From NCBI RefSeq assembly GCF_030997045.1, contig NZ_CP116899.1, positions 1,488,001-1,552,000 of the forward strand: a DNA stretch of 64,000 bases. The letters are read 5' to 3'. Origin of the DNA: Microbulbifer sp. TB1203 (GTDB lineage: Bacteria; Pseudomonadota; Gammaproteobacteria; Pseudomonadales; Cellvibrionaceae). The notes beneath the pieces are model-generated. The model was not told the DNA's origin, did no database searches, and saw nothing but the letters and a program-made list of their open reading frames with translations. Below are positions 17,122 through 25,753 of this stretch, in pieces (the first letter of the stretch is position 1; the number at the start of each line of letters is the position of its first letter). Made by a program: the position numbers and the translations under genes.

Positions 17122-17547
17122 ATTGCTATCCCTCCAACAATCTGCCGTTTTTATTTGGTGAAACGCTGGGAGGTTAGCAGCACCAATGTGACTAAAAAGT
17201 CGCTGAAATGTGAAAACAACATCAGAGCCCGGATGCCTACAGCTGGTTCAGCTCAAGGGAAATACTGGCACCAGGCTATTTAATGCGGTGTGCGGGACGT
17301 TTTGAAACGCTACTTGCGCCTCATTCTTTTCCTGTCATTCGTGTATATCTAGACTTTAGAACGCACCAGGCCGCCAGCGGCCACTTTTTAACCGCTAGAG
17401 CCCCAATGCAACTCCGTTCACTTGTTTAAAAGACCCTTTATTTTACTTCCTCTATCCGCTAGCGGATAAAAAACCACCAGATGGCGACTCGAGTTTCCTG
17501 CATGTCGCATTCCACCAGCCGCCAACACTAACGTGCCGTAATGAATG

Positions 17548-17725
17548 AATGGGGTCACCCATTAATGGGACCATGTCAAATGTAAGGCCTGACTCCGTGA
17601 TCCTTAGGTAAGGCCTGACCCCGTGATCCTTAGGCCTGACCCCGTGATCCTTTGACCCCGTGATCCTTGCAGGCCATGTCAAATATAAGACCTAACCTTG
17701 TGCTCTCTTTGGCCCTGTGCTCTCT
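17548..17725. repeat. Nested repeat cluster in the 765-bp gap before the island
   Basis: Four copies of TGACYCCGTGATCCTT lie between 17590 and 17669. They sit inside a longer duplicated unit CCATGTCAAATRTAAGRCCT at 17571 and 17674, and two TGTGCTCTCTT copies follow. The 16-bp hairpin shared with 10155 marks the left edge. The cluster resembles REP-type sequence of the kind linked to Y1 transposases, but none is present. The rest of 17122-17886 shows no gene. Short frames here are low-complexity artefacts. Confidence 0.65.
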
Positions 17726-17886
17726 TCATCTATCTGAACGGATGATATGGGAACGGGAGTCTGGTAGACCACTTAATATTCCCAGGGTAGATTGAATCAG
17801 GACTTACTTCTATAAACCAGACTTGTTATTCTAAGCAATGATAGCAGCCTAGCTTCTAGTGCAGGAAATCAAACGAGAACCATTAA

Positions 17887-20079
17887 ATGGCAAAGCTAAA
17901 GCCTAGGGCCCGGATTATCCGAACAATTGGTGACCAGCTAATCAGCGGTCCTGAAGCTGCGATAATCGAATTGGTCAAGAATTCATATGATGCTGAAGCA
18001 ACTTATGCAAAGGTCAAGTTTGGATATTCCGATATGGAAGGCCTCTCCATCATCGTTAAAGATGATGGTCATGGAATGACCTATGAAGAAATTGTTGACA
18101 ATTGGCTCGAACCTGCCACAGATGCGAAGATTAAGAACCTTTGGTCCCGAAGCGGGGCCAGAAGACTTTTAGGCGCCAAAGGCATTGGCAGATTTGCAGT
18201 ATCGAGATTAGGCGAAATAAGCTTACTGACTACCACTGCAGAGAATACCGAAACCGGAAGTTTGGAGCGCAGCAGTATCTGTGTAGATTGGTCTTCCTTT
18301 ACCGCTGAAAAATATCTTGAAGATATAGATCTGGATATAGTGAAGGAAAGCGTTGAAAAAAGTACTGCCACAGGCGTAGAAATTGAAGTAGCTCAACTAC
18401 GTGAAGTTTGGACCAAAAAACAGCTAGAACATCTTATCATCGAACTCAGAAGATTGTCTCACCCCAGAAAAGAAGATAAGTTTTCAATTTACCTGGATAT
18501 TGAGTGCTTTAACGAAAATAACTCAACCTTTGATGGCGCCACTATTTTTAATCAGCAGAATAGTAGTCTTCATATATCCACAGAAGCTGCGCTCGAGGGT
18601 GAAGATAAGCATCTCATTCAGCCGTATGAGGTTGGAGAAATTACCGACTACAGACTGGAAGGCCACTTTTTAAACGATGGCACGTTTCAGGGGATATTTC
18701 AGATCCAGCGTGGTGATAATGCGGCTCAACCTATCGAGCTACCTCCATTGGCGCTGCAAGAAGGAGAACGTTCTTGTGGCCCAGTAAAAATTCGGCTAAA
18801 TATTTTTGATAAAGAACCAGACTCGATAGAAAAATTATTCGGAAGAATGCAGCTGAATTTTTCAAATTTTGGAGTGAGAAACGCTAGAAAAATCCTCAGG
18901 GATTTTTCTGGCGTTTCAATTTCCAGGAATGGATTTCGAATTAGGCCATATGGCGACCCAGATTTTGATTGGTTAGGGTTACAAGCAAAACGTGTTCAGG
19001 AACCATCAAAGCGACTGGGTTCAGATCAGGTTTCCGGCTATGTGGAAATTGAAGATGAGATTGAGTCAGGAATTATTGAAAAGAGCAGCAGGGAAGGTCT
19101 CGAAGAAAATGGAGCATACCGGCGACTTAAATCTCTAATCTATCAACTTTTACCGCACATTGAGGAACGACGATTTGATTTCCGGGAAAAAGCAGGCATT
19201 GGAAGAAAGCCTGCAACCAACCTGGAAAAGGCTCGCGAGGCGTCGAAGCTGAAACAAGTCAGTAAAGCGCTGGAGAAAGTGCCCCAGGAATACAGATCCA
19301 AGCTAGTTGCGGCAATTGATAAAGACGCGATGGCAATCAACGACATGCTGGACGAAGTCGACGCTTATCAGAAGCTACTACAGTCACGGTCTGCACTTGG
19401 ACTGGTTGTCGCAGAGGTTATCCATGAGGGGCGTCGTCGGCTAGATCCAATGTTAACCTCCGCAAAAACATTAAAGGCAGATCATAAATATGCTTTCGAA
19501 GATAGCAAAATTGGAGAGCTATACCGGAGAAATTTTCCTACCGAGATTGAAACTTTGCTTTCCGGTGGGACAGCTTTAGCCAAACTTTTTAAGAGACTTG
19601 ACCCGATTTCAGGTCGAAGGAGAGGTAGACCCACCAATTTCAAGGCTGAAGAAGTATTGGATGATGCTCTATCAATTCTCCAGAACAAACTTGGCAGTGA
19701 TGGAATCGAGGTGAAGTGTGATTTCCCTGCAGGAATTAAGTGTTACGGCTATCGAGAGGACTTGAATGCAGCGTTTTTGAACATTATCGAAAATGCAGCT
19801 CATTGGCTGTCAACTGTCGAGGGGGGAGAGAGACAGCTAGCAATCGATGCTAGAAGCGACAAAAACAAGGCCTTTATTTCTATTTCAAATAGCGGCCCGG
19901 AAATTGATGAAGCATATCAAGGCAGGCTGTTTGATGCGGGGTTTTCCCTCAAGTCGGACGGCAACGGCTTGGGACTAGCTATTGCAAGAGAGGCCTGCAG
20001 GGCCAGCAATGGTGATTTGTATTTAGATGCAGACGCCGTACATACAACTTTTATTATTGATTTTCCTTTAGGTGGTTAG
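17887..20079 (+). CDS. Dual-GHKL ATPase / histidine-kinase-like sensor
   Basis: 730 residues with two ATP-binding domains. The N-terminal one is of the Hsp90/MutL/MORC kind: Glu28 and Asn32 in IIELVKNSYDAEA, KDDGHGM (58-64) and GAKGIGRFAVSRLG. The C-terminal one is kinase-like: N box NIIENAAHW (632-640), ISNSGPE, and NGLGLAIARE (693-702). Before it, an H-box-like AEVIHEGRRRLDP places a candidate phosphoacceptor at His513. No membrane segment is seen. The TAG is two bases before the receiver gene. Codon use is AT-rich, unlike the flanks. MORC/MutL-type ATPases are known neighbours of restriction-modification genes. The role here is inferred: sensing or signalling in a DNA-targeting module. Confidence 0.8.
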   Translation: MAKLKPRARIIRTIGDQLISGPEAAIIELVKNSYDAEATYAKVKFGYSDMEGLSIIVKDDGHGMTYEEIVDNWLEPATDAKIKNLWSRSGARRLLGAKGIGRFAVSRLGEISLLTTTAENTETGSLERSSICVDWSSFTAEKYLEDIDLDIVKESVEKSTATGVEIEVAQLREVWTKKQLEHLIIELRRLSHPRKEDKFSIYLDIECFNENNSTFDGATIFNQQNSSLHISTEAALEGEDKHLIQPYEVGEITDYRLEGHFLNDGTFQGIFQIQRGDNAAQPIELPPLALQEGERSCGPVKIRLNIFDKEPDSIEKLFGRMQLNFSNFGVRNARKILRDFSGVSISRNGFRIRPYGDPDFDWLGLQAKRVQEPSKRLGSDQVSGYVEIEDEIESGIIEKSSREGLEENGAYRRLKSLIYQLLPHIEERRFDFREKAGIGRKPATNLEKAREASKLKQVSKALEKVPQEYRSKLVAAIDKDAMAINDMLDEVDAYQKLLQSRSALGLVVAEVIHEGRRRLDPMLTSAKTLKADHKYAFEDSKIGELYRRNFPTEIETLLSGGTALAKLFKRLDPISGRRRGRPTNFKAEEVLDDALSILQNKLGSDGIEVKCDFPAGIKCYGYREDLNAAFLNIIENAAHWLSTVEGGERQLAIDARSDKNKAFISISNSGPEIDEAYQGRLFDAGFSLKSDGNGLGLAIAREACRASNGDLYLDADAVHTTFIIDFPLGG

Positions 20080-20081
20080 AG

Positions 20082-21242
20082 ATGGATGGGGCCAGACTAT
20101 TAATAGTTGAAGATGATGCTGCACAAGTAGATACATGGAAAAGGCAAATTGAAAGAAACAATGCAAAAAATGAGGAGAACTACAGCGCAGATTACGCTTC
20201 ATCTTATGAACAAGCGGAAAAATTAATAAATAGTAATAAATACGATGCAGCTATCGTTGATATTAGGCTGGAAAATCCTATTGGAGTACAGGAAGCGACC
20301 ACAGAAGGAAATGACGTTAGAGATCTCTTGCTGCGCTCAGAAATAGTCTTAGTTGCTCACGTGACCGGCGAACCTGATGCAGTAAATATTGGTGATGCAC
20401 ATTACAAGGGTCTCGTGCGAATTTTTACCAAGGCTGACTCTTCAGAAGAAAGATCAGTTCATGAGGAGGTTCTATCTTGGCTGAGAGAAAAGTCCGACAT
20501 CATCGAAGCCATGAAAACTGTTAAGTCCAATATTGCCTCAAAAATGGCCGACCTTTTCTATGCTTCAATTTGGCCAAGATGGCCGGGCTGGAAATCAGCA
20601 AGCGACGAGAATGGCGACTTTATTTCCTCCAGCATCACCCGCCATATAACTTCGCACCTGTATTCAAAATTTCTTGAGGAGGGAGAAGGTAAAGTTCATC
20701 CGGAAGAGTGGTACTTTCAGCCACCATCACAGGATAGATTTCATACCGGAGACATCGTTAAAATTGGTGATTCTCATTATATTCTTGTTACTCCTCGCTG
20801 TGACCTGGAGAGGCTTTCTCCCGGCAGCACTCTGCTATTTTCCAAGATGAAAATCGCAGAGTGCTGGACTGAAGAAAAGAAGAAGGTAGATGAAAAAGTT
20901 GCCGGATTGACCAGTCAACTTAAAGGGGCAAATGAACAACGACAAACAAAACTGAAAAAAAAAATAGGCGAAGCGTACTCGAGTTTCAGAAAGAAATACT
21001 ATGGGCACCAAGATGGAAATTTCAGCCTGCACTTTTTACCTGAAATTACGAAACCATTCGAAGACGCCCAAGGTCCTTTTTTCGTCGATTTTAGTGACAT
21101 AACAACCATTGTAATTGGGAGCGGCAGGGAAGAAGAGCTCGAAAAAATTGCCGCGTTATCCCCTGAGTTTGTTCCCGCTCTAGTTCAGCGACTTGGGGTA
21201 TTTATGAGCAGAATAGGTTCGCCAGACTATAGCCATTTTTAA
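20082..21242 (+). CDS. Receiver-domain protein with unknown C-terminal domain
   Basis: 386 residues. The first 125 or so form a receiver: LLIVEDDAAQ (acidic pair 10-12), phosphoacceptor Asp60 in AAIVDIRLENP, Thr in AHVTGEP and Lys in RIFTKADS. The remaining 260 residues match no DNA-binding domain I recognise. They contain HTGDIVKIGDSHYILVTPRCDL, a lysine-rich coiled-coil-like stretch and HFLPEITKPFEDAQGPFFVDF. The start is two bases after the dual-GHKL gene, so the two form one unit and the kinase-like protein is the likely phosphodonor. The C-terminal part could be an effector or a docking domain for the methylase. Confidence 0.75.
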   Translation: MDGARLLIVEDDAAQVDTWKRQIERNNAKNEENYSADYASSYEQAEKLINSNKYDAAIVDIRLENPIGVQEATTEGNDVRDLLLRSEIVLVAHVTGEPDAVNIGDAHYKGLVRIFTKADSSEERSVHEEVLSWLREKSDIIEAMKTVKSNIASKMADLFYASIWPRWPGWKSASDENGDFISSSITRHITSHLYSKFLEEGEGKVHPEEWYFQPPSQDRFHTGDIVKIGDSHYILVTPRCDLERLSPGSTLLFSKMKIAECWTEEKKKVDEKVAGLTSQLKGANEQRQTKLKKKIGEAYSSFRKKYYGHQDGNFSLHFLPEITKPFEDAQGPFFVDFSDITTIVIGSGREEELEKIAALSPEFVPALVQRLGVFMSRIGSPDYSHF

Positions 21243-21259
21243 TGAATATAGCTGAGTTT

Positions 21260-21291
21260 CAGTAGAGAAGTGCTTACTCTCTTCTCTACTG
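21260..21291. terminator. Convergent hairpin between receiver gene and methylase
   Basis: CAGTAGAGAAG and CTTCTCTACTG form an 11-bp perfect stem with a 10-base loop and overlap the methylase stop codon (21286-21288). With genes converging from both sides it probably ends transcripts in both directions, although no strong T-run follows. Confidence 0.5.
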
Positions 21292-22875
21292 GATAAGCTG
21301 AAATACTATACCTGCGATCTGCCTAGCTAGATAAGGTGGGACAGCATTACCGACTTGCACATATTGCTGGGTCTGGTTTCCTTCAAAGCAATAGTTGTCA
21401 GGAAATGTCTGAATTCTAGCTGCCTCCCTAACAGTCAGGCTTCGACATTGCTTTGGATCATAGTGAATAAAGTAATGGCCGTCTCGGCCTATATGGCTCG
21501 TGATTGTTGTCGCGTAACGGTTTTTTATCTGCACCCTAAATCTATCTGAAAACTTACCGCTATCCCAGCTTTTGTGTTTTGGGGCTAAAAAACCAGGGAA
21601 TTCGCTCTTTGTTGGGGATGGATTCCTGTCCCTCCTGTTTAGTTCCGCATAGCTGGCGCAGAACATGTATCGCTGAAGGTCTGACCTCATATGACCCCGG
21701 GCGTAGTGGTTAAGAATTCCTCCCAATGAGCTGTCTAGATAGAAATTTGCAAGCTTTTCATTTTCGAGGGATGAGTTAAGGTTGTATTTTAAGAATCTTT
21801 TATGCCCTCTTTTTTTCCGGGGAACAGTCAGATTGTTAGCTACGCTTAGCACTTTCTCAGCGAGCTCACTCCTACCACTAGAGAAGAGTTTGCCTGCCAA
21901 GTCAAAGCCAACTTCCTGGACAATTTTTTTCCATGACTCAGGAGAGTCTTCTTCTTTAGATACACCACTTCTTACATTTGGCAAATCGCCAATAACGTCT
22001 TTAACATGGACCTTCCGTCCTGGCACCAGGGTTCTTGGTGTCTTTTTTAATGCCAGATCCTTTCGAACCCCCAATAGGATAACCCTATGCCTTGACTGCG
22101 GCACCCCGTAATCTTCAGCTTTGATTACATAATCATTCAAATCCTGATAATTGGGATAGTTATCAGAAGCCAACTTATTGTCAGGTTCTTTAACCAATGA
22201 ATATATATAGTAATGTTGCTTAGTAGTTGTTCCTTGAGTCAGCTCTAAAGCTGCGCCGGGGCATTCCAAGTCTTTCAAAATTTTGGGGAAAATAGGTTCT
22301 CCATGAACCTTCGCTGTCACTAATCCGCGCACATTTTCCATTACAAAAACTTCGGGCTGCACTTCTGCCAATACTTTCAGGTATTCCTTGTACAGGAAAT
22401 TCCTGCGATCGTCCTCCGCGATGTACCCCTTCAAGCTACTATTCTTCACCCGCCCCATAACTGAGTATGCCTGGCAGGGAGGGCCTCCTATAACAACGAA
22501 TGGACCGTCATGAGCCCTTTTGATCTCTTTGAGGCGGCCAAATACTATTCGGTCGTGTTCTGCATTACCTAGTTCTTTGGGACCGTATAATGTTTCTTTT
22601 CTGGCACTTTCCCATTCTTCAGGATAGGAGTTGGATAGGTGACTAGTGCCAAGCCTCTCGTCCCTTAAATATTCGTAGTATTCCTTGGGTACTCCTTTTC
22701 CAGAGAACTTTCGATAAAATGACCTTAATGTGAGAGTCTTGTGGGCGCTTTCCTCTTTTTCTACGGAAATCTTGATCTCGAAAGGATGATAATTTTCCAC
22801 TTTTAAAGATGAGAAGCCTTCCCCAAGTCCGCCAGGGCCGGCAAATAGGTCAATTACAGCAATATCTTTGTTCAT
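21286..22875 (-). CDS. dcm: C5-cytosine DNA methyltransferase
   Basis: 529 residues. Motif I DLFAGPGGLGEGF (9-21), motif IV GGPPCQAYS with catalytic Cys134, motif VI VMENVRGL (178-185), motif VIII PQSRHRVILLG, motif X QVGNAVPPYLAR. About 190 residues between VIII and IX form the target-recognition region, so sequence specificity cannot be read off. It is longer than many C5 enzymes because of an insert between motifs I and IV. It is divergent from vsr, 72 bases away, the classic methylase/repair pairing. No restriction endonuclease is adjacent, so it is an orphan methylase or part of an unusual system. Confidence 0.92.
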   Translation of the reverse strand: MNKDIAVIDLFAGPGGLGEGFSSLKVENYHPFEIKISVEKEESAHKTLTLRSFYRKFSGKGVPKEYYEYLRDERLGTSHLSNSYPEEWESARKETLYGPKELGNAEHDRIVFGRLKEIKRAHDGPFVVIGGPPCQAYSVMGRVKNSSLKGYIAEDDRRNFLYKEYLKVLAEVQPEVFVMENVRGLVTAKVHGEPIFPKILKDLECPGAALELTQGTTTKQHYYIYSLVKEPDNKLASDNYPNYQDLNDYVIKAEDYGVPQSRHRVILLGVRKDLALKKTPRTLVPGRKVHVKDVIGDLPNVRSGVSKEEDSPESWKKIVQEVGFDLAGKLFSSGRSELAEKVLSVANNLTVPRKKRGHKRFLKYNLNSSLENEKLANFYLDSSLGGILNHYARGHMRSDLQRYMFCASYAELNRRDRNPSPTKSEFPGFLAPKHKSWDSGKFSDRFRVQIKNRYATTITSHIGRDGHYFIHYDPKQCRSLTVREAARIQTFPDNYCFEGNQTQQYVQVGNAVPPYLARQIAGIVFQLIQ

Positions 22876-22947
22876 TTATTGATCATTAAGCATATAATAG
22901 CGGATTAGAATACCAGTAATTTCAGCTTATTCCAGGAGCAAAATTGG

Positions 22948-23400
22948 ATGGTAGATATTGTTGATAAATCAACCAGGTCAAGGATGATGTCTGGCATCAG
23001 AGGGAAAGACACTAAGCCAGAAATTGCTATCAGGAAGGCGCTGTTTCGAGAGGGATTTCGATATAGGATTCATTACAGGAAGTTGCCAGGAAAGCCAGAT
23101 CTTGTCTTTCCTAAGTACCGGGCGATCATTCTGATCAATGGATGCTTCTGGCACCGACATAATTGTCATTTGTTCAAATGGCCGTCAACTCGCGTTGACT
23201 TTTGGAGAGAGAAGATAAATTCCAATGTTGCAAGGGATGCAAAGAACCTCGCCATTTATGAAAGTTTGGGTTGGAAGGTTATGACAGTGTGGGAATGTGC
23301 TGTGAAGGGGCGGACACATTTGTCCACTGAAGAGATTGTTTGCATCATAATCAATTGGCTACAGTTTGACTCCAAAAGTGCTGAGATTGCAGGTCGTTAG
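22948..23400 (+). CDS. vsr: Vsr T:G mismatch endonuclease
   Basis: 150 residues, close to E. coli Vsr (156). It nicks next to T:G mismatches made by deamination of 5-methylcytosine. Visible features: RSRMMSGIRGKDTKPE at the N-terminus, catalytic Asp51 in GKPDLVF, and GCFWHRHNC with Cys66, His69, His71 and Cys73 as likely zinc ligands. The residue matching E. coli His64 is Asn64, a change also seen in other Vsr homologues as far as I recall. It should serve the divergent methylase at 21286. A terminator-like hairpin follows at 23492. Confidence 0.93.
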   Translation: MVDIVDKSTRSRMMSGIRGKDTKPEIAIRKALFREGFRYRIHYRKLPGKPDLVFPKYRAIILINGCFWHRHNCHLFKWPSTRVDFWREKINSNVARDAKNLAIYESLGWKVMTVWECAVKGRTHLSTEEIVCIIINWLQFDSKSAEIAGR

Positions 23401-23491
23401 TTCCGTTTGAGTCGAATGTAGGGGCTGTGCTCATTTCATTGCGCTCTCTTGATACGCAAATTTGCCAATTTAATTCAATTTAACAAACATA

Positions 23492-23522
23492 AAAAAGCGA
23501 GCCGGAACCTAACCCGCTTTTT
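23492..23522. terminator. Terminator after vsr
   Basis: AAAAAGCG (23492-23499) pairs with CGCTTTTT (23515-23522). The A-run and T-run on the two sides make it a good bidirectional intrinsic terminator. It separates the AT-rich island from the first prpF 3' fragment. Confidence 0.65.
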
Positions 23523-23584
23523 CAGCTTCCGAAATCAGCTTAAACAGTACTCACAGATTTTCGCTGACCCTCCTGCAAACCGGA

Positions 23585-24028
23585 CTAAAAGCACTCCCCA
23601 GACACCCGCACCCACCCTTCCATCAGAACCCGCGCACTGCGGCTCATTATCGCCTTGGTGGCAGTCCATTGTCCATTGACGACTTCTGCTTCCGCACCGA
23701 CCCGCAATGTGCCGGACGGATGGCCGAAAGTAACGGCATTGGGCTCCCCTCCCCCAGCGGCCAGATTGACCAGGGTGCCGGGGATGGCGGCAGCGGTGCC
23801 GATAGCCACGGCGGCGGTGCCCATCATGGCGTGGTGCAGTTTGCCCATGGACAGGGCGCGCACCAGCAGGTCGATATCATCCACTACCACTTCCTTGCCA
23901 CTGGATGCCACATAGCCCTGGGGCGGCGCGACGAATGCGACCTTGGGGGTATCCTGGCGGTTGGCTGCGTCTTCCACCTTGTCGATCAGGTCCATTTCCA
24001 CTGCGCCATGAGGTGCGCCGTGAATCAT
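23585..24028 (-). pseudogene. prpF 3'-end fragment 1
   Basis: About 140 residues match the C-terminal third of the intact PrpF at 31060: VEMDLIDKVEDAANRQ, LSMGKLHHAMMGTAAVAIG and MSRSARVLMEGWVRV, ending GECF. There is no plausible start and the first two thirds are missing. Similarity stops essentially at the stop codon. It is one of three fragments on the same strand downstream of the intact gene. Confidence 0.9.
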
Positions 24029-24108
24029 GTTTCGTCCACGATTTCGGGTTCCGAGCTGAGCTGCAGGCTTCCCTATAGAGTCCCCAATTATCCTCAGATT
24101 TTTTCTGG

Positions 24109-24681
24109 CTAAAAATTGGCTTTTTGCAGCGCGATCATCTTTTCAAATGGCCGCAGCATGACCTTAAAATCCCGCTCCGGCTCCAGTTGCTGCATAGTTA
24201 TCACAATGCTTTCCAAAGTCGACAGGCTGTTCGCAAGCGAGGAATGCCGAATCTGGTAGTTGGAACCCCACTCTCCTGCCAAACTGATCCGGGGCAACTG
24301 CTGCAGCGCCGGGTGGAGGTGGAGCATTTTCTTGGACTTCCGCCAAGTAGCGTCGATCACCACCAGTTGTTCCAGATCCTCGGGCTGCAGCGTGCCAGGC
24401 TCCATCTGCTCTACTTCCGGCAGCCAGCTCAGGAAAGGGTACAACAAGGCTGAACGGGGAGTCAGCAGCTGTGCCAGCTCTGCCTCGGACAGGCTTTCCG
24501 CCACCACCAGCTCACTATTCTTCAGACACAGGTGCGCCATACGCCCGGTGTTGAACGGGTGCTTCTGTTCCAGGGGGTGCTGTATGATCAGCACCTCAAT
24601 TCGATTGGCGATCTCGACCAGTGCGCTGCAGTAGCAGACCTTCAGCGGGCGTTGGCAGGTTGGGCAGGTTTGGCGCGGCAT
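24109..24681 (-). CDS. DTW-domain tRNA-uridine aminocarboxypropyltransferase-like protein
   Basis: 190 residues from the ATG at 24681; an ATG at 24717 would overlap the divergent gene. DTW proteins such as TapT add an aminocarboxypropyl group from SAM to uridine in tRNA. Visible: a zinc-knuckle-like CPTCQRPLKVCYC, IIQHPLEQKHPFNTGRM, the DTW-type motif VIDATWRKSKKML (DATW here) and a RHSSLANSLSTLESIV segment. The start lies two bases from the start of the GNAT gene at 24684, leaving no promoter space. It is cargo between prpF fragments 1 and 2. Confidence 0.8.
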   Translation of the reverse strand: MPRQTCPTCQRPLKVCYCSALVEIANRIEVLIIQHPLEQKHPFNTGRMAHLCLKNSELVVAESLSEAELAQLLTPRSALLYPFLSWLPEVEQMEPGTLQPEDLEQLVVIDATWRKSKKMLHLHPALQQLPRISLAGEWGSNYQIRHSSLANSLSTLESIVITMQQLEPERDFKVMLRPFEKMIALQKANF

Positions 24682-24683
24682 AG

Positions 24684-25142
24684 ATGACTGAAGATCAGGA
24701 TTTTTCGGGGCACTCATTCTCGGCGCAGTGGCTTTCCGAGGCGGAGATGCCGTTGGCCAACAAATTCTACCGCATGCACAAATTCCGCGGCAAAGCGCGG
24801 CGGAATGAGCCGTGCATGGTCGTTCGGGGCGATCAGGGGCAGATTGTTGCCTGTGGTTGTCTGAGGAAGCTGGCGGATTGCCAGTTGCTGGCGGGGGTGG
24901 CTGTGGCGGAGGAGTTTCGTGGTCGAGGTGTAGCGCGACTGTTATTGAGGGGTATGGCGGGGGCGTTTGACGGGAGTACTTTTACCTTTCCGTATAGGCA
25001 TTTGGTGCCATTCTATGAATCTTTGGGGTTTGTGGTGGTTGATGAGGCTGGGCAGCCTTCTGCGATCATTGACCGCTTCCAGACCTATGTGAAACAGGGG
25101 CGGGATATTCTGATTATGAGATATCAAGGGGCGCCGCGGTAA
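24684..25142 (+). CDS. GNAT-family acetyltransferase
   Basis: 152 residues with the GNAT acetyl-CoA site VAVAEEFRGRGVARLLL (motif A, R/Q-x-x-G-x-G/A) and the C-terminal LVPFYESLGFVVVDE. The substrate is unknown. The ATG at 24684 has little ribosome-site support. The ATG at 24747 (MPLANKFYRMHKF) follows GAGGCGGAG and may be the true start. The last 72 bases of the gene are the first part of a 173-bp unit repeated three times downstream. Confidence 0.75.
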   Translation: MTEDQDFSGHSFSAQWLSEAEMPLANKFYRMHKFRGKARRNEPCMVVRGDQGQIVACGCLRKLADCQLLAGVAVAEEFRGRGVARLLLRGMAGAFDGSTFTFPYRHLVPFYESLGFVVVDEAGQPSAIIDRFQTYVKQGRDILIMRYQGAPR

Positions 25143-25589
25143 TTTGCTAAGCCCGTTGATTTCGGCAGGTTCAGCGGTACTGGATGCCGGATCAAGTCCG
25201 GCATGACGAGTATTCAAGGACTTGGGCCCAGTTTTCCACCGTTGACCGCTTCCAGACCTATGTGAAACAGGGGCGGGATATTCTGATTATGAGATATCGA
25301 GGGGCGCCGCGGTAATTTGCAAAGCCCGTTGATTTCGACGGACTCAGCGGTACTGGATGCCGGATCAAGTCCGGCATGACAAGTATTCAAGGACTCGGGC
25401 CCAGTTTTCCACCGTTGACCGCTTCCAGACCTATGTGAAACAGGGGCGGGATATTTTGATGATGAGATATCAAGCGGCGCCGCGGTAATTTGCTAAGTCC
25501 GTTGATTTCGGCGGGTTCAGCGGTACTGGATGCCGGATCAAGTCCGGCATGACGAGTATTCAAGGGCTCGGACCAGCTTTCTCAGGGAC
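25071..25589 (+). repeat. Three tandem 173-bp repeats from the GNAT 3' end
   Basis: Units start at 25071, 25244 and 25417, each with GACCGCTTCCAGACCTATGT. A unit holds the last 72 bases of the GNAT gene and about 100 bases of flank, including the palindromic GATGCCGGATCAAGTCCGGC. The copies differ at only a few sites, so the expansion is recent or kept uniform. The array fills most of the gap 25143-25753, which otherwise has no gene. Confidence 0.9.
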
Positions 25590-25753
25590 GGGATATCGTG
25601 TTGCAGCAGTGGCAGAACTTTGTTTCCACGGTTCTACAAGCCGAATGACCAAGGTATCGGCCTGTGATACGCTTTGGTGGAAGCTTACGCCAACCCCCTA
25701 TGAGTAGAAGGGTCGGCACGGCGCAAGAAAAACAAGATCAAAGGAACCTTCCG

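Noticed and set aside
17452..17682. 76-residue minus-strand frame
   Set aside because: It is made from the tandem TGACCCCGTGATCCTT repeats and has no protein-like composition.
17887..21242. Detocs-type two-component defence system
   Set aside because: The kinase lacks the expected sensor layout, no purine nucleoside phosphorylase-like effector is present, and an Hsp90-type ATPase domain is present instead.
25577..25647. Short frame ending NFVSTVLQAE after the 173-bp array
   Set aside because: Only about 23 codons, no start; perhaps the tail of a lost gene, not callable.
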